Shown piece after piece: positions 36,320 through 48,920 of a stretch of DNA of 64,000 nucleotides (positions are counted from its first letter, which is position 1; every line of letters begins with the position of its first letter). Source of the stretch: Kudoa neothunni (lineage: Eukaryota > Cnidaria); the NCBI GenBank assembly GCA_964304625.1, contig OZ199840.1, positions 1,302,001 to 1,366,000 on the forward strand. The letters are read 5' to 3'. A model generated the notes under the pieces. It searched no databases and was not told the DNA's origin. It worked only from the letters and a program-made list of their open reading frames with translations. Position numbers and translations under genes: made by a program.

Positions 36320-37147
36320 ATGATCACTCGCCTATTCAAGCCAAATAAACTCACTCCAAAAAAGAATTTGTTTATAGAGAATTCCCTTAGAAATTTTTTT
36401 ATGTTTTATGATCATCCATCTCCACCTAAAAGAGAGCGTAAATACAAATCACCGAATACGGTTGATGTAATTCGTTTTGTTTATGGAAAATGCTTATAAT
36501 GGCCGTTCTAGGATGTTTTGCTGGAAAAGGAACAAAAGGAAAACCAACACTATACTGATATAGTTGGAATAACGGAAAAGAATGGAAAACCATTCATGCG
36601 CTGTGTCGTTGTATTTGAAAATCATCTACTGCAAAACTACGAGTTGTATCATTTTTTTGGAGTGATGAAGCAAAATGGTTTGGTTGCTTCGTTTGTGCGG
36701 GCGCCAAGACTCCACGATCTCACCTCGACGGACGATAATTTTCTAAGAATGGCCATCCTAAGTAGAGGAACCAAAGTGTTTGTCACATCGTTCGACCAAA
36801 CCCAGGGTTTTTCGAACTCGTTATAACTTGTGGTAATTGATAATGATGTAGATCCCGTGGATGTTCTAAAAATTTGCTTAAAGACAGCCAAAATAGCTCC
36901 TCCATTGGCCCTAACCTCGTTGAATCCCTTTCCTTATAATAGACGGCTGGTTTTGGCTGGAGCTCGTTTAGATTATGGTGTTTACGATTCATTCCAGCTG
37001 GCTGAGTTTGCTGACCTACCATCAAAAGATGAGTTATTGGCCCAAACTTTCTCACTCATGAGTTCGTCTCTCAACGAACTAAGCAGTCATCTTCAAGATC
37101 CAATCAAAACGGCAGCATCTCATATATTATCTATTAAAACCGAATAG
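36320..37147 (+). CDS. MRPL10: Mitochondrial large-subunit ribosomal protein uL10m
   Basis: Exons 36320-36466, 36512-36806 and 36852-37147 keep phase and give 245 aa (human 261). The N-terminus MITRLFKPNKLTPKKN is basic with few acids, fitting a mitochondrial presequence. The body carries the L10 fold: NGKPFMRCVVVFENHLLQNY, then PYNRRLVLAGARLDYGVYDS, LAEFADLPSKDELL and the final helix TFSLMSSSLNEL. The C-terminal L7/L12-binding tail of cytosolic P0 is absent, pointing to the mitochondrial form. It anchors the L12 stalk of the mitoribosome. Confidence 0.8.
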
Positions 37148-38097
37148 TTTTTTTAATTTACACCATGTACCCATGATTTATTGTTGCTATCCATTTTTGC
37201 GATGTTTTATCTATTCTTTTGTAAAAAAATTTATAATTTTGAATGTGCTAACTAATGATTAATAATATGCATTATTACGCGACGATTAATTCCTCAATTT
37301 GCTTTCTGCGTTAACGATTATTTATTTTTAAATACTCTTAAATTCGATATTGCGTTGTAATTAAAATTTAGGACTACTTAAAAATTAGTCTGTCAATAAA
37401 TGTGTTTATTGATTACATTTTTGCCCTATATAAATATTTTAAAAAAGGAAAAATAACTTTTTATTCGAGGTTAAATTATGATAATTGTAGTAAATTAGTG
37501 AATATCAAGCGTTGAACATGTTAACACCTCTGAATACGGAATACCCATCCACTTGTTCGGTACAGTAAATATTTAGAAAAATACGTAAAATTATATAATG
37601 ATGTTTTAGTTAAGAATAATCCTAAAAAATTGAAATTTTATAATTTTGAACATGTCAGGGTTTGATGTGGAGGATATGCTAAAGTATTTTATAGCAGCAG
37701 AGTTGGCAGCTTTTTGGAGACATTTCAGAGGTTTTGTATAGGGTTTCAATATATAAGTGGTATTTTTTCGGTTAATTAAAAGATTCGAATTTTTAACGAA
37801 AAGGACGCAAATTAGAAATTTGTTTCCATTCTGTTTTAAAAAGTTATAAATGTGATTTATATAATACATCATGTAAACTATATATTTTTGGGCGGAATAG
37901 CTTATTAATCTCATGGAATACGTAAAATGCAATTCTGATAAAACATACGCAGGAAAATTGAAATAAGAACTTATTTCAATTTTATTAGGTTTGAATGCTC
38001 ACCAAAAACAGGTAACTCCTTATTCAGTTAGTTTTGAAGTTTTAAATAAAAGAAAAATTGAAAGTTAACAAAAACCCATCACTAAAACGTAATTAAC
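37148..38097. other. AT-rich intergenic region
   Basis: Tail-to-tail gap between MRPL10 and UBE4. The 108-codon minus frame at 37606-37932 is Lys/Asn/Ile-rich and looks like chance. Confidence 0.35.
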
Positions 38098-41000
38098 TAA
38101 GATTCTTGATCGTTCTGGGATTGATTAAGTTTTTTGGCGATCCATTCCTCAATGCGACTTTTAAGTTCGGGTTGTGGGATGACCATATCGATGGTGAGAT
38201 GGGCACGATTGAAGGGGTCTTCTTCGGCACTTTTTGGATAGATAACCATAGTATAAATGTGTCAAGACAACAAATCATAAAATCTACCTTAGTAGTTGTC
38301 TAGTGATGGTGCTTCTATCAAGAATCATTTGCGATGACGGAAGTTTTACAGGATCTTTCATAATTTCACATGAAATGATATCCAAAAATTCTTCGGGGCA
38401 CTAAAGTTTTAGCAAAAATAAAATATTATTTAAAAAAGTCCTAAAATACATCAGTGAGATCGAGTGAGGTAGACTTGTTCAAGTTATATATTTGTTTTGT
38501 TGTTTCTTGTATCGATTCGATGGATTTGATAATGCGGAAGGGGCAGTGAACTTTTTTGAGGATAAAAATGGCTTTCGTAAAAAGACCAGGCGAGTAAGAT
38601 CGCTCATCTTTGGCGACAGCTTCAACAAAAACTTGTTCATTCTCAAAATTGGCGTAGATAATCGAAATGATCTTCAGTAATTTTTTGGGATCGAATTTGA
38701 TCTCGGCCATATTTCGAACTTTCAACTGAGATTGTTTGTTAGAAACCAATTGGAAATAGAAATAGTTTAGCATAGCCGCAAGTTTGTCTTTCATGGCCAT
38801 TGTTAAAAAGGGTCTACAAAATTAGATTAAATGCTGAACAAGTTAAGCTAGAATCAATCACCCCTTGATGTGTGTAGTGATACGTTTGAGTGTTTTGACG
38901 GTTTCAAAAGAAATGGTGTTGTATGAGGAGGCACGTTCGATGGCTTCATCGAGTTCTTTTTGTTTCTATATGGATCAATTTAATTAAATTGATTTTTATT
39001 AGACCTATTTTTGAATTTCTCCTATACCAAATCAACATCTTCCGAAGTGAGTTGTGACCATTGGCCGCTATCTTTTAAAGTTTCGATTTCTTTAATTTTG
39101 GCTGTATGCTTTTATTGATAATTAAAAGAAACAATTGCACTATTGGACAACATTACCGACAAAGCTTCATCCAACAAGTAAGTGGCATCATTGGTGAGAA
39201 GGTTAATAAAGCGCAGGAAAAGTGGTAACTCTGTGCCATCGCATCTTTCGCTCTACACCAAGCAATAAACGATAATATTAATTGGAAATCGCCAAGGATC
39301 TAACGAAGCCTATACTTTAGCTCCAATTTCTTTGAGACGCTGCAGGAGAGGTGGTGTTCTCACAATCAGTCGAATCAGCATGTACATAACGTGTCGATAC
39401 GCTATAAACAAAGAGTGAAGTTAACTCAAGTAAACGAGAAACATTGATCCATATGAATTAACACAAAACGGAGAAAAGTGTGGAATAAATACAGAATTTC
39501 TGATAGAAAGCACCAGCACGTCCCGTAAACTCGATATCAATAAAAATGTGTATGAGATTTTTGGGGAATATTTTGACGAGTAGTTGTGAGGCAAGGGATT
39601 TAGTATCTAGTGTTCTCTCGATCAAACTCACGTTTTCTTCTCCATAAGTTCCCGCCATAGGAATTTTATTAAGATAGGAGAGGGTTTTTGCCATTTTCGC
39701 TCTACGATGCGGATTTTGTAGGAGGTTTGTGTTGCCCATCATTGTAGAAATAAAAATGATGATAGGTTGGATAAGGTTATCACAGTCGGTCGAGTATTCA
39801 TCACTAAAAATGACACAGAGGGTGTCAGACATTATTCATGTGATTCAGTTACCTGAGCAAATCGGTTATTGTGGCTATATCCTCAACGAACGAATCTGGC
39901 ATACAATAGGTGATATCAGGGGCCTAAAGCGAGGTAACAATGAAAATAAATAACTGTCTTAATCATAGAGAATCGCAATAAATATATCATAATGTTATGA
40001 TATGTGAAAATTAAGATATGAAATTAACAAAAAATTAAAAAATAAAAGTTTAATGCAAAAATATGAAATAACTCCGTTCAATTACAAATAATTATGATCT
40101 TAAATAGAAATGATAGCATCATTTATTAATCCTCGAATATCTGGAGGTGGTGAATCAGCGCTTATTATAGCAATAGCGTTTACGAAATATTTTATTTATT
40201 TTTCCCTACGTGCATTTTATATTGTAATGTTGCTTTTAACAATACTTGAATAATGGAGTTATACGTTTAATTTTATTGCTTAAAATCAAAAAAAGAAAAA
40301 AGTTACACACATTCCTGAACATGTCCATCATAAATAATAACGTTAAGACAGGTAAAATATATAAAAGTCTTTCTACAGTAAAATAAAAATTATAAATGTA
40401 CTTCGAAGCCAGGAATTTTTCTAAAATTCAGTTTTTTGTTTCTATAACAACCTGATTCTGTTGACTAATTTAGTCTGGCATGGGAGTCGCGCATTTTATA
40501 ATAATAATTTTATTAAATTACATATCAAAAAAAGCAAGAAGTTACATATAATTGTTTAAAGTTTAATTTAGACCATACATATTTCTCATTCATAAATTAA
40601 TTTATAAATTACGAATTAATATATTTAACATATTTCTGTCGACGGGGAAAAAGATTTTATAACAAAATCATTTAATCTAAGAATATAACAAAACGAAAAT
40701 GTGAAAAATGAAATAATAATAATACAGCAGTTTATTTCTATTTGTTCACGCTATTCAAAATATATACAATATATAATTACTGTTCTTCGCACATTCGTAA
40801 ATAAACGTCACAAAAATGCCCCATTGATTTATTTTTATTGAATTTATTATATTTCAAAATGTAAATAATTATATTTCTAACCTTAAGTGCAACAATTTTT
40901 ATTATTTTAATACATTTTTGCATGTGGTCTCGGTGACCACCTCCAGGCCAGGTATTCGTGTAACTTTTTCCTAAGGTGTTCGCGGGTTAAACGAAAATTT

Positions 41001-43907
41001 TGTTGTGCACAATGAAATTAAAAATTAGTTTAAAGTGAGTAATCATAAGGAAAAATCTTATGCAACTTAGATAAAAAATAGGAGGTAATATTTTTCTTAG
41101 TTTTACGAATAATTAAGAAAACGTATCTTACCGTAAAAATAAACTTTACTTAATTTTTGAGTTTCTCATTATTCGTAATTATTATTGTTTTGACTTATAA
41201 AAAGCATTTTAAATTCATTATATCATACATACGAATTATGGAGTTAGTTTTGAGGCGAAATCGCCGATATATGATTAAATAGGTATTGGCCCATTGTTAT
41301 AAATTCAATTAAAAAACCAAGCGACTCCGTAGTAAAGTGTAAATTAGTACAGAGTATTAATATTATTACGAATAAAAGAAAGTTTGCCCTCCTTTAAAAT
41401 AAATATAATACCTCCCCCTTGTTTTTGGATACTTTGAAGTGTGTTTGTATTTTGGATTCCGCTTGGTCCGGTGTTTGATTTGGACGAGGTTGAAGAGAGG
41501 GAATAATGCGGAAATCAATGCATTCCAGCACATACACTGCAAAAGCTGCACAATATTTCAACAATAATTGTTTCAGGGATGGATCAGCTAGCACAGTCTA
41601 CAGTTGATTCAAAGAAAGTTAATAAGAATAGTGCGCTTCCATTGTATACGAATGAGAGTACCTTTTTGGCAAAGTTAAGAAAAAGTACATCCTCTCGTTG
41701 TTGTTGCGACCATTCATCGGAGTTCACATTCTAACAATATTAAACAGACTCCATTATATCAACATTAATCAAATACATTATCATAACTATTCACACTTTC
41801 GAAAAATTCTTGATACAACGGGATATACACTAAACCACAGAGCAAACGATATATATATATATATCAGCAACTAGTAGCGAAAATAAATGTACTAGCTTGA
41901 ATAAGTCTTGAACAAAGAAAAATCCATTCGGTAAAAAATGATGGTGTTTGAGTGTAGGAATCGAGTATTCGTTGTTCGATCTCAGGAGGGCGTGGCAACA
42001 TAGTGGATTCCTCATTCAATTGTAACTCGAAATTAGTATACCCCTCGCCCGCGTTGTATTCGTGTTTCTTAATGCAGTAGCTGAAATCCAACTTGTCGCA
42101 AAACTTTCTGTAATCGTTTGACATAGGTTCGAATATTATTAATGCCACATGCACCACGTTAATACTGAAACCAATAGAGGAGTAAAAGTTCATCGGATCG
42201 CGTTGTAACAACACTCCCAGCTAAACCAAAAATCACTCTCATAAGATTTTGTAATAAATTAAAGTGATAGATTTACTTGGTTACGTTTAATGTTTCCTTC
42301 CACCGCCAATAGAAACCACACGAGTACTTTGTTGTAGTAAGGTTTTTTGGCGAGAATTCTCTTAAAAATCTACAACATATGACAAATGGCATATGATTAG
42401 GAACAATTAATAATAAGTCATGAAAACATGATTGATACCATAGCACACTTAATGAGTAACTGGTGGACTTGTCGCTGTAGTGTGATAGCCGTATTGTAAA
42501 TATCTCGAGTGTGGTTTATATTCTGAAAATGAATCTTGATAGTTGTCATAATTAGTCGGTTTCAAAACAAACCAATATCAAATCAAAAAATTACAAGTGT
42601 CAAATCTTTAGATCTAGTAAACACTGAAGACTGAAGTAGTCTACCCATCAGTGTGGTGTTTTCTATCATTGCTCCAGTGGCTGTACCTCGCAATCGGTTG
42701 CATAAACCAAACCATAACGTATGGTCGGTGAGTATTCTCATTGTTAACTCTTCCTCTGTGTAAAGCAAGAGAATATCTGCAGCTGACATATAAAAAGAAT
42801 CGTATATATTTGCCTCTTTGCTGCACATATCCAAACGTTTTCCTAATACTGACAATATAGTGTTGAATATTTCTTTCTATTTCAGTTATTGTAGAAAAAT
42901 TCAATTAACAAACCCAAGCTGAGGTTATTGATAATTACAATTTCGGAGTCTTGTGTAATCGACCTTCTAATATCTCTCAAATAAGAAATGACATGTGGTT
43001 CTATACAAACCAAATTCTATGTAATACACTCGTATATATGATAAATGTACTCTCCAAAATTCTACTCATGTATAACCAACGATGTTTGCCTTGTAAAAAT
43101 ATGTCCGGTTCGGTCAAAAATGTACTATATTTTTGATAATGACATATAGATATGTTTCGATTCATTTTCATGTAGAACAAATACTCACATTGAATATTGT
43201 ATCACCAATTCTTGGCAATAATTCAAAATTTCATCATTATAACAACTTTTGTGCAACTATGTTACAATTTAGTTCTGAGGGGGGGGGGCAATGCAAACAA
43301 CAAAAATACCACCGACAGTGTGTTCTTCTCACGATGGTTTAGTACATCCTCGTATACACCATACAGATAGATCAAACCATAGCTGAAACTTCTGTTGGCG
43401 TAATTTTGCAAATTGTGTACACCTATCAATCCCAATCTTTCCATCATGGCCTAGTTTTGCGATTTTCATTTTTTATTTATGTATGGAATAAATTAAAAAG
43501 CTTTTACAGTATCCATTTGATCTTTTGTTAACCGCAATGGATCATTTTTTATGTCATTTGAGGCCAAAGATTCGGAAAAACTTGGTAAAAAAAACTTGTC
43601 GGTTTCATTCTCTTCACAACAACTTATAGATATAATCTAATTGGAAATGAACTTACTATCTAGTGTAATTTTCAATATGTTGGACAACCATTTATGCTCT
43701 TGATCTTCTGTCTACAAAGTCCACATTTAGAAATGCTGTCATACGCATAGAGAAACCTACCATTACTATTATATTTTAAAATTTGACTAGTAATTGTAAT
43801 AAGGTTAAACCAAATTTAGATCAAGTGTTATCGTCGCTTCTCGATGAATTTATCTTGAGGTCGGCAACAGGACTATCAAAAGTGCTGTGCGCGTTCATTA
43901 ACTGCAT
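38098..43907 (-). CDS. UBE4: Ubiquitin conjugation factor E4 (UFD2/UBE4), U-box ligase
   Basis: Read on the minus strand. Near the start (ATG 43907): [12 protein letters not shown], then [18 protein letters not shown], the opening of the UFD2 core. Later come the cytoplasmic core pieces around 42850-41412; then [103 protein letters not shown] and [13 protein letters not shown]. The C-terminal U-box is [18 protein letters not shown]...[12 protein letters not shown]...[10 protein letters not shown], ending at 38098. UBE4 extends ubiquitin chains on substrates with Cdc48/p97. Most of the ~20 introns are ~45-80 nt, but one (39924-41411) is ~1.49 kb. The first exon is the least certain. Confidence 0.87.
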
Positions 43908-44644
43908 TCTAAGTACATTTCAATTTCGTGGCTTGGGAACCGTTATATTTTTTAGAATTCGATTTTGATACGAGTGAAAGTTCTTTAGGTTTGGATTATT
44001 TAGTTGAAACGCTGTTTACTTTTTATTAATCAAATTAAATCGCCTTTTCAGAGTTTCTCTCTTATGACTTTTCATCCTTTGTTGTATATTGGAAGTGATT
44101 TAGTGTCATTGAAATTAAATTATTACTTAGGAATTGAGTCAGTTGAATTTTCATTGATATCGATTAAAATTCAATAGTTGCTCTTCTACACATACGTGTT
44201 TCCTTAACTCTTTCTGTTTAGCGTGCAATCTTTACAACACGAATGTTCTATCTAACTATATATTACTGTTGTTTGTGGTTGTAAAAAATTATAAATTTTA
44301 TTAAAAAATAGATTTTAATGACATTTTATAAAAAACCAAAATAGATTCCAAATTAATTTGGAAAACGAGAGAATACGATGGATGATCTGATGATTGAATT
44401 ATTACGTAGTAACTTTTGTAAAACAAATTCTGAACCAATTATTAATACTCACTCATAAATTTTAATTACATTTTTATGTAACAATGAACACAAAATTTGA
44501 AATTTATCTTGAGATGAATTACCCCTACAGCGGTCAAGTGTTTATTCTCCAAACCGAATTTTAATCCGATCACCAAATTTGAAATATTGCATTGAGTATT
44601 ATATTGTTGGATTGGTTCACAGAAATTTTATTTTTAAATTTTTA
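43908..44644. other. Intergenic region upstream of UBE4
   Basis: No gene or repeat seen before the first piggyBac-like terminus at ~44645. Confidence 0.3.
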
Positions 44645-45158
44645 TTAGCCTTCTAAATAAAATGGGGTGTATTTCGACCCCACACATGTTATAAGGTCAT
44701 TTTTGAAACATTAATGGTTAGATTAATTTGATTTTGACTTTATGTAATCTTCTATATTATAGAGATTCTTATAAAAATGTTATAAAATATTCGTACTTTA
44801 ATAATGAAACAAATTAAATCAAATACACCTTCTAAATAAAAATGGGATATAAATCGACCCCTGGGGTTTTTTTTGGTAAATTTGTAAGAAATCAAAAAAA
44901 TATTTATATTTGAGGTTTAAGGAAGTTCAATCGATAAAATATTGACTAAATAACAATATATTAGTGACCACATTGTATTGCGCGTGCGCAATAATGAAAC
45001 TATGAGTTCTTCTTCTGATTACTGCGATAGTTGCTCTGATTCTGATCTCGATGTTGAAAATTCACTTCCTATTAAAATCTCATCTGATACATCTGATGAT
45101 GGCTTTGAATTGGCCATCGATTCTTTGCTTGACAAAAATGGAACTTTGTAGTCAGTTA
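44645..45158 (+). mobile_element. piggyBac fragments D/E (end pieces and N-terminal coding piece)
   Basis: Two similar blocks, 44651-44700 (TGGGGTGTATTTCGACCCCA) and 44826-44870 (both starting CCTTCTAAATAAA), resemble the subterminal palindrome near the right end of piggyBac relic A. From ATG 45002 a plus-strand frame encodes an acidic, Ser-rich start (MSSSSDYCDSCSDSDLD) like piggyBac transposase N-termini, stopping after 49 codons where the minus-strand relic B begins. A GC palindrome TGCGCGTGCGCA (44979-44990) sits just before this ATG. It is a truncated element or elements, broken by or joined to relic B. Confidence 0.55.
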
Positions 45159-47056
45159 ATAAACCTATAACTCAAGAACTGGATCAGAAAATATTTTTAA
45201 TAATCATCTTTTGTTATGCACTCGGAACAAATAGTTCTCGAATGTTTGTTGCAACAGAATTGGGAACAGCTGTAACATTGATCCTTTGTTTTTGTATCGG
45301 ACAGTCGAGCACATAAGCTACATCTTTTTTTCGTCATAGACTTCACGGTTCCATCAGTCGAAATCAGTATAGTTGAGTTGTTGATGGGCTGCATTAATGA
45401 GTGTGAAAGTTGTTCTAAGTAACTGCTTCCACAAATATAAGGCTTATTAAATATCGTTTTAAATAGATAAAACGAATTGAGTAAACTTATATCGATCATA
45501 TTATAAAAAACCACCATAGGCCGCCTTCTGGTGTATCTTTTAACTCTAGTCATGGATGGGATACGATCTACCGTATCCACACCTCCCTTAGTTTTGTTAT
45601 AATCAGTGATAACCTGGGGCGTTTTTGTCTTATCTTGGCATAAATTGACATTATTTGAGGGTGTAGCCAATGAAATGACCGCTTTGTCCCTCTTTGGAAC
45701 ATACGAAACCATCATTTTTTTCATGAAAAACGAATATAGAACTGAAAACCTCTCTCGATTTCCTAGCTTTAAGAATTAATGGAATGTCTCTTTTATTATG
45801 GCGGATAGTCCCCAGAAGGGTTAGGCCAAAGTTAAGAAGTTTGTTTGCCAACGGAACGATGGTAAAAAAATTGCCACAAACAATGTTTCTTCCGGATCCT
45901 TTTAAATGTGACGAGAGCTCTAAGGCGACCTTTTCACCGACACATTTGTTAATTTAGTTGTTGGTTCTTCCAAGATAAACGGAAATATTGTGTGTATAGT
46001 TGGTATGAGGGTCAGTTAAAAGAAAGAACTTAATGTCATAAACTGCAGGTTTAGAGGGCATATACTGCCTAAAGGGACACCTGCCCCTAAATGCAACTAA
46101 CTGTTCATCAACAATAAGATCAGCAGAAGGAATTACACACATCGACAACACATTTTTCCAACTATTGAAAACATCGGTTACAGGGCAAAACTTATCATTT
46201 CCTTGTCTCATAATCATCAAAATGGATACTTCTATTTATTTGGGTGAATCTATATAATAACATAATTCTACGAAATATGTCACGCCCTTTATTCAAACTT
46301 CAAACTCCATAGCTGCTTAAGAGATTCCATTTTGGCCTTAAAGATTGACATATATATTAGAATTCGTATATATGATTTAAGTTCCACCATATTCAGATCT
46401 TTCCATTTTTTCCTGTAATGGAATGCACCAAATTTGTTAGTTAGTGTGAATAATGACTGAATTGAAAAACTCATCATCCAAAAAAATAGAAAAACAGTCC
46501 TGTAAATTGCAAATTGGGGATGTTGCAAATGCTGTCAAACCTAGAGGTTTGTTTAAGATGTTTTCTTTTTTAACTTATGTATTCGAAGGTACAACTGATA
46601 ACCATAGTCCATTGTTTTTATCCCTACACATGTCAGGGACACCATCATCATCATCATCATCATCCAAACTATCACAAATAGATGAAGAGAAATATTATTC
46701 GATAACATCTTCAATTCCACTGCAATCGGAGTCATCACTTGTTAGAAAACCATCATATAATTATTCCATTTCTAACGGCAGGTGGCAATCTGTATCACTC
46801 GGATAATGTCGGAAACATAAACCTTGATTTTTCTCATTATTTAGTGGGTGTAACCTTTTTAGAATATAATATTTTATTCTTTATAATTTTATAAACATTT
46901 CTATAAAATAAAAACGTGGGCCCCAAAACTGCGTGGCGTAAGTATTTGCTATAAAATCATAACAAACAAAAAATCATAATTTAAAAATTAAGTTATAAAT
47001 ATATAGAAACTTTTAAAAGAATTATGATTGGACCCAAGAAATGCTTGGAGAGTTAA
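45159..47056 (-). mobile_element. piggyBac relic B with degraded transposase
   Basis: On the minus strand from ~46806 to 45197 the pieces follow piggyBac order: an Asp-rich N-terminus (a run of seven D at ~46640-46662), YRTVFLFFWMMSFSI / LTNKFGAFHYRKKW, then LIVDEQLVAFRGRCPFRQYM, KPAVYDIKFFLLTDP, NKTKGGVDTVDRIPSM, RRRPMVVFYNMIDI, and a Cys-rich C-terminal finger (CSLCAR, QCYSCSQFCCNKH, ICSEC). Several frame changes and stops show it is dead. The right end reads, on the complement, TTAA/CTCTCCAAGCATTTCTTG (TTAA 47053-47056), matching relic C. The left end was not found and seems lost against D/E. Confidence 0.8.
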
Positions 47057-47733
47057 ATGGCATTTTATTTTTTTAAAATTATTATATTTATTATAATAAA
47101 CGGAAAGTATCATAATTTTTATCATTTCAGATTTTTACCTAAAAAGTGACTTCAGTTTTTAGATTTCGAAATAAAATCTGCATTGGATTCTATAAATTAT
47201 ATTAAAAAAATATTTTTTATTAAATAAATCCCACAAAACCTTAGTTTCTAAATTTTTCCTTCGCAAATGCGTCATCTACAAATGTTGGCGCATTATTTTT
47301 ATATTTTCAACAAATTTTAATAAATTTATATACTTAATTTTTGTTTAACTAATGCGATTTTCTTAAGAGATATTAATAGACTATTATCTAATTGATAAAA
47401 GTAACAAAAAATAAAAACTATGTTGAAATATTTTTGTTATTTTTTCAATATAAGGTAAAAAAGTGATTTAACGATAATTTGTATGGTGTTTATTACATTA
47501 TTAATTAAAATTATTGTTTTTTAGAATTTAATAATTTAAAAACGAAGAAATCGAAAAATCCATCATACCATAAAACAAATTACGAAATATGGTTCAAAAA
47601 TACGCAAAAAGATTATAAATTCTTATTAATTAGTACCAAGCTGGAGCTGTCAAGAGTTAAGCAACACCTAAGTGGAAAGATCAGAATGTTGCGCGAGCAG
47701 CTAAACGTTGGATTTCAAATTCTCTTGGTGAGG

Positions 47734-48207
47734 ATGTTTTCCATTTGCTCATTATTTACCTTAAAGCTGCAGCAGCTTTCTCTTAATAAAGGTAACAAAA
47801 ATTAATTCATTTTTTTAAATTTTATTACAGGATCAATTTTTGCACGAAACAACTTGGCTGCAACTTCCGTTAGAAATTGCTATTGTTTCAAAGTGAAAAA
47901 TCGTCAATATAAGAAGGGGAAATTACGAAATATGAGAATAAGACAACTGATTCAAAAACATAAGGAAGTTAGAGACCCGTTGGTTCAAATCTACCGATTT
48001 CCAGACCTTCCACAGGTGGTTCGTGAAACTGCTCACAAAGAAATTATAGCTATGGGTCCAAATTCGTCGAAAATAAGCGCACGCTCCATGTGTACAATAT
48101 TGAATAGAGCTAGAGGACGAGTTTTACCCTTTCGTGTTAATCGAATGGTTTTTCGATATTATGCGGACCGCGGTCAGCTAGCTGGAGTTTCCAGAGCAAA
48201 ATTTTGA
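47734..48207 (+). CDS. MRPS14: Mitochondrial small-subunit ribosomal protein uS14m
   Basis: Exons 47734-47791 and 47831-48207 give 144 aa (human 128). The C-terminal half is diagnostic of uS14m: VRDPLVQIYRFPDLPQVV, HKEIIAMG, the SMCTILNRARGRV block, and VFRYYADRGQLAGVSRAKF to the stop. The N-terminus MFSICSLFTLKLQQLSLNKG is a plausible mitochondrial presequence, with exon 1 ending one base into Gly. An in-frame ATG at 47692 would add 14 residues and cannot be excluded. The four zinc-binding cysteines of some S14 proteins are absent, as in animal mitochondrial S14. The gene starts ~680 bp after the piggyBac relic B. Confidence 0.88.
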
Positions 48208-48920
48208 ATTTTATACATATATATTTTATGATTTGTCATTTTTTCTTTCATTTTGCAAATTAAGTTCATGCTAAAAATTATTTGTAAGAATTTATGCGCT
48301 TCAATCCACGTATACAATTAGGGGCGCAATCCATTGTCCCATCGATAACGACACTAAAAATATTTTATGGTGCAATAGACAATCACTTGGCGGCGTGTTT
48401 CGCAGATAAATATAATAAGGGTGTGGTCACATAATCAGTATTAAACCCAGATAGCAATCTTAACGAGCTATGATACCCATATGTTATCTGAATGCTTGAT
48501 TTGATGGCAGAACATAAAACAACGAATAAAATATCATCTGGATAGATATGAAATTGTTTCCCACAAGTGTTAATTTAGAATTTCAATTGGTTGATAATAT
48601 TGTTCAATTGAACAATGTATGAAGGAGATTATTATTGATTGAGGTGGTATTTTTGGAAAATATTAGATAATATAATTGTCTGTAAAATTTAAGATATGTA
48701 TATTTTTCCTGAATTAACGTGATATTTTTCTCTACATTGTATGGTGAGTTTATTACTGAAATTAATATTTTGGTCTGATTAATATCTTGGTGGTATAAAT
48801 TGTCTAACGTAAACATATTAAAATTAATTGTTCGCGTACGCATAAATAGATAAAAAATATTGAACTTCCCTGGGGCTCTAGCAAAATAGCCAATCTATTT
48901 TGACAAGAATAAATTCTGAA
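48208..48920. other. Intergenic region with promoter palindrome
   Basis: No gene seen. A GC-rich patch lies at 48300-48430. A palindrome GCGTACGC at 48834-48841 (within TTCGCGTACGCATAAA) lies 80 bp before the next start codon. Confidence 0.4.

Noticed and set aside
36320-37147. Brix-domain RPF2 gene
   Set aside because: First impression only; the domain order and the LP(S)K-type L10 helices identify mitochondrial L10.
37606-37932. 108-codon minus-strand frame
   Set aside because: Composition is that of translated AT-rich spacer (K, N, I, Y, F); no splice partners or motifs.
46453-46806. 117-codon plus-strand Ser-rich frame
   Set aside because: It is the antisense of the Asp-rich N-terminus of the piggyBac transposase relic B.
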